This document shows, piece by piece, positions 5,422-6,418 of a DNA stretch of 6,418 bases (position 1 is its first letter; every line of letters starts with the position of its first letter). Below the pieces are notes generated by a model that worked only from the letters and a program-made list of their open reading frames with translations, was not told the origin of the DNA and did no database searches. Made by a program: the position numbers and the translations under genes. The DNA is from Omnitrophica bacterium RIFCSPLOWO2_01_FULL_45_10b (GTDB taxonomy: Bacteria; Omnitrophota; Omnitrophia; Omnitrophales; Danuiimicrobiaceae): NCBI GenBank assembly GCA_001804205.1, contig MHFM01000042.1, positions 1-6,418 on the forward strand, given 5' to 3'.

Positions 5422-5452
5422 CAGATGTTTACAGAATAATGGAATAAATTAG
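5372..5452 (+). CDS. Candidate 26-residue leader peptide upstream of hflK
   Basis: ATG (5372) lies 8 bases after GAGGAG (5358-5363), an ideal ribosome site. The frame starts Met-Val-Gly-Pro-Pro-Ser-Asp, crosses the terminator and ends at TAG (5450-5452), directly before the hflK ribosome site. The opening hexapeptide is the same as in the small frame before otsA, while the rest is unlike it and rich in Phe because it reads the T run. It could be a regulatory leader peptide or a chance frame over a conserved RNA. Confidence 0.35.
   Translation: MVGPPSDFSDDGFFVFFRCLQNNGIN
5380..5421 (+). terminator. Intrinsic terminator of leader B
   Basis: Bases 5380-5391 pair with 5396-5407 around a TTTT loop. 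The stem has one G-T wobble (5386 with 5401) and one C-A mismatch (5384 with 5403). Two T runs follow (5408-5413 and 5415-5421). It lies 45 bases before hflK and would block its expression unless read through. Confidence 0.8.
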
Positions 5453-5465
5453 AGAGGAGATTAAT

Positions 5466-6418
5466 ATGGTTTGGGAAGATCAAAATCAAAATCCGGATCA
5501 AGTTCCAAGAGATATATTTGAGCGGATTTTTACGGACCCAAAAATGTACATGACAACTTTTTTCGCTGGCATTTTGCTTTGGTTTTTAAGCGGGATTTAT
5601 TTTGTTCAAGAAGGCGAGGTGGGTATTATCAGGCGTTTCGGAAAAGAAGTAGGGCAAGCGACACCTGGGATTAATTATCATTTACCTTGGCCCATCGAAC
5701 AACGCAACATTGTGAATATTACCAACATCAGACGAGCAGAAATTGGTTTCAGGTCAGAAGCTGCAATGGGAAAATTGCAGCGCGTTATTTCGGAATCGTT
5801 AATGCTTACCGGGGATGAAAATATTGTTGATGCTCAAATGATTATACAATATAAAATTCAAGACCCTTCAAACTTCCTTTTCCGTTTAAGAAGCCCAGAA
5901 GATACGCTTTATGCGGCATCCGAAGTAGCGCTCAGAAGCGTTGTCGGACGAACCACCATTGATGAGGTGTTAACGACGGGGCGAGGTCATATTCAATCGG
6001 AAACACGCGAATTTCTTCAAAAGTTGATGGATGATTATCAATCAGGCATACAAGTGACCGAAGTAAAACTCCAAGTGGTTGATCCGCCAGACCAAGTCAA
6101 GGATGCTTTTCATGAGGTTGTGCGCGCACGTGAAGATAGGGAGCGCTTGATTAATCAAGCCAAAGGTTATAAGGAAGATTTGATCCCGCGCGCGCGCGGA
6201 CAAGCGGAGAAAACCATTCGAGAATCTGAAGCCTATAAAAGTGAACGAGTTTTGAAAGCGCAAGGTGATGCGGCTCGGTTTCTGGCTCTTTATGAAGAGT
6301 ATCAGAAGGCAAAGCAAGTGACGCGGGACCGGTTATATTTGGAGACCATGGAACGAATTTTACCGAAAGCGCCAAAATTTGTGGTGGATCCAAATGTACC
6401 AACCAACATCGTTCCAGT
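5466..6418 (+). CDS. hflK: HflK, band-7/SPFH membrane protein (3' end outside window)
   Basis: 317 codons are visible and the frame is still open at the window end. HflK, with HflC, forms a large membrane complex that surrounds and restrains the FtsH protease, so it acts in membrane-protein quality control. A short N-terminal cytoplasmic segment (1-28) precedes a membrane helix (about 29-47). The SPFH/band-7 domain follows (about 46-230), starting VQEGEVGIIRRFGK and containing TPGINYHLPWPIE (66-78), LTGDENIVDAQMIIQYKI (114-131) and VVDPPDQVKDAF (204-215). A charged coiled-coil (about 217-290) follows, including the QAKGYKEDLIPRARGQAE stretch typical of HflK rather than HflC. The Gly-rich N-terminus of enterobacterial HflK is missing. 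GAGGAG (5454-5459) lies 6 bases before the ATG. hflC would be expected next, beyond the window. Control by the leader and tandem promoters is inferred. Confidence 0.95.
   Translation, partial: MVWEDQNQNPDQVPRDIFERIFTDPKMYMTTFFAGILLWFLSGIYFVQEGEVGIIRRFGKEVGQATPGINYHLPWPIEQRNIVNITNIRRAEIGFRSEAAMGKLQRVISESLMLTGDENIVDAQMIIQYKIQDPSNFLFRLRSPEDTLYAASEVALRSVVGRTTIDEVLTTGRGHIQSETREFLQKLMDDYQSGIQVTEVKLQVVDPPDQVKDAFHEVVRAREDRERLINQAKGYKEDLIPRARGQAEKTIRESEAYKSERVLKAQGDAARFLALYEEYQKAKQVTRDRLYLETMERILPKAPKFVVDPNVPTNIVP

Noticed and set aside
2906..5449. TGGAATAAAT found at 574-583, 2906-2915 and 5440-5449
   Set aside because: One copy is in a terminator loop, one in coding sequence of the otsB relic and one after the second terminator; the contexts differ and the motif is AT-rich, so chance is likely.
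6184..6199. CG-alternating run in hflK as a Z-DNA or regulatory site
   Set aside because: It encodes Pro-Arg-Ala-Arg-Gly within a conserved HflK segment and needs no other explanation.
6042..6402. Two minus-strand open frames over hflK
   Set aside because: They are antisense shadows of the HflK coiled-coil region.

Overview
The window looks like a chromosomal segment of an uncultivated Gram-negative bacterium with a moderately AT-rich genome. HflK and a two-pass membrane sensor fused to an enzyme point to an ordinary bacterial envelope. The phylum cannot be fixed from sequence alone; Omnitrophota or a similar candidate lineage is only a guess. No phage, CRISPR or intact transposon genes are visible.

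Layout. Bases 1-32 are the 3' end of a tRNA, most like tRNA-Glu, followed by a strong bidirectional terminator (36-69). Bases 91-293 hold no convincing gene but a dense series of hairpins, including two built to the same plan (bulged A, GTCAA loop). Bases 510-609 form a leader ending in an intrinsic terminator. It is followed by a membrane-anchored HAMP-trehalose-6-phosphate synthase (otsA-like, 633-2858). Next comes a wrecked trehalose-6-phosphate phosphatase (otsB, from 2861), fused by an apparent deletion to the C-terminal half of a cation:proton antiporter that is itself frameshifted (to 3781). Bases 3782-4208 are a non-coding gap with hairpins, a doubtful minus-strand frame and a promoter for pfkA. 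ATP-dependent 6-phosphofructokinase occupies 4227-5213. Two tandem promoters (5253-5310) then feed a second copy of the leader (5339-5421), which precedes hflK (5466 to the window end, 3'-incomplete).

The most interesting signal is the pair of leaders, 4.8 kb apart, in front of otsA and hflK. Both have a 7-8 bp hairpin with compensatory base changes, an identical 15-nt core GATGGTCGGGCCGCC, an intrinsic terminator whose 5' arm starts in that core, and a small frame beginning Met-Val-Gly-Pro-Pro-Ser. The core can also fold on itself in a way that excludes the terminator. This looks like a lineage-specific attenuator, riboswitch or leader-peptide family that I cannot match to a known class.

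Together the genes suggest sugar-phosphate metabolism and envelope stress: PfkA draws on glucose-6-phosphate-derived sugar, the OtsA-like enzyme would use glucose-6-phosphate under control of a periplasmic sensor, and HflK is a membrane quality-control protein. With otsB broken here, a phosphatase elsewhere would be needed to finish trehalose synthesis.
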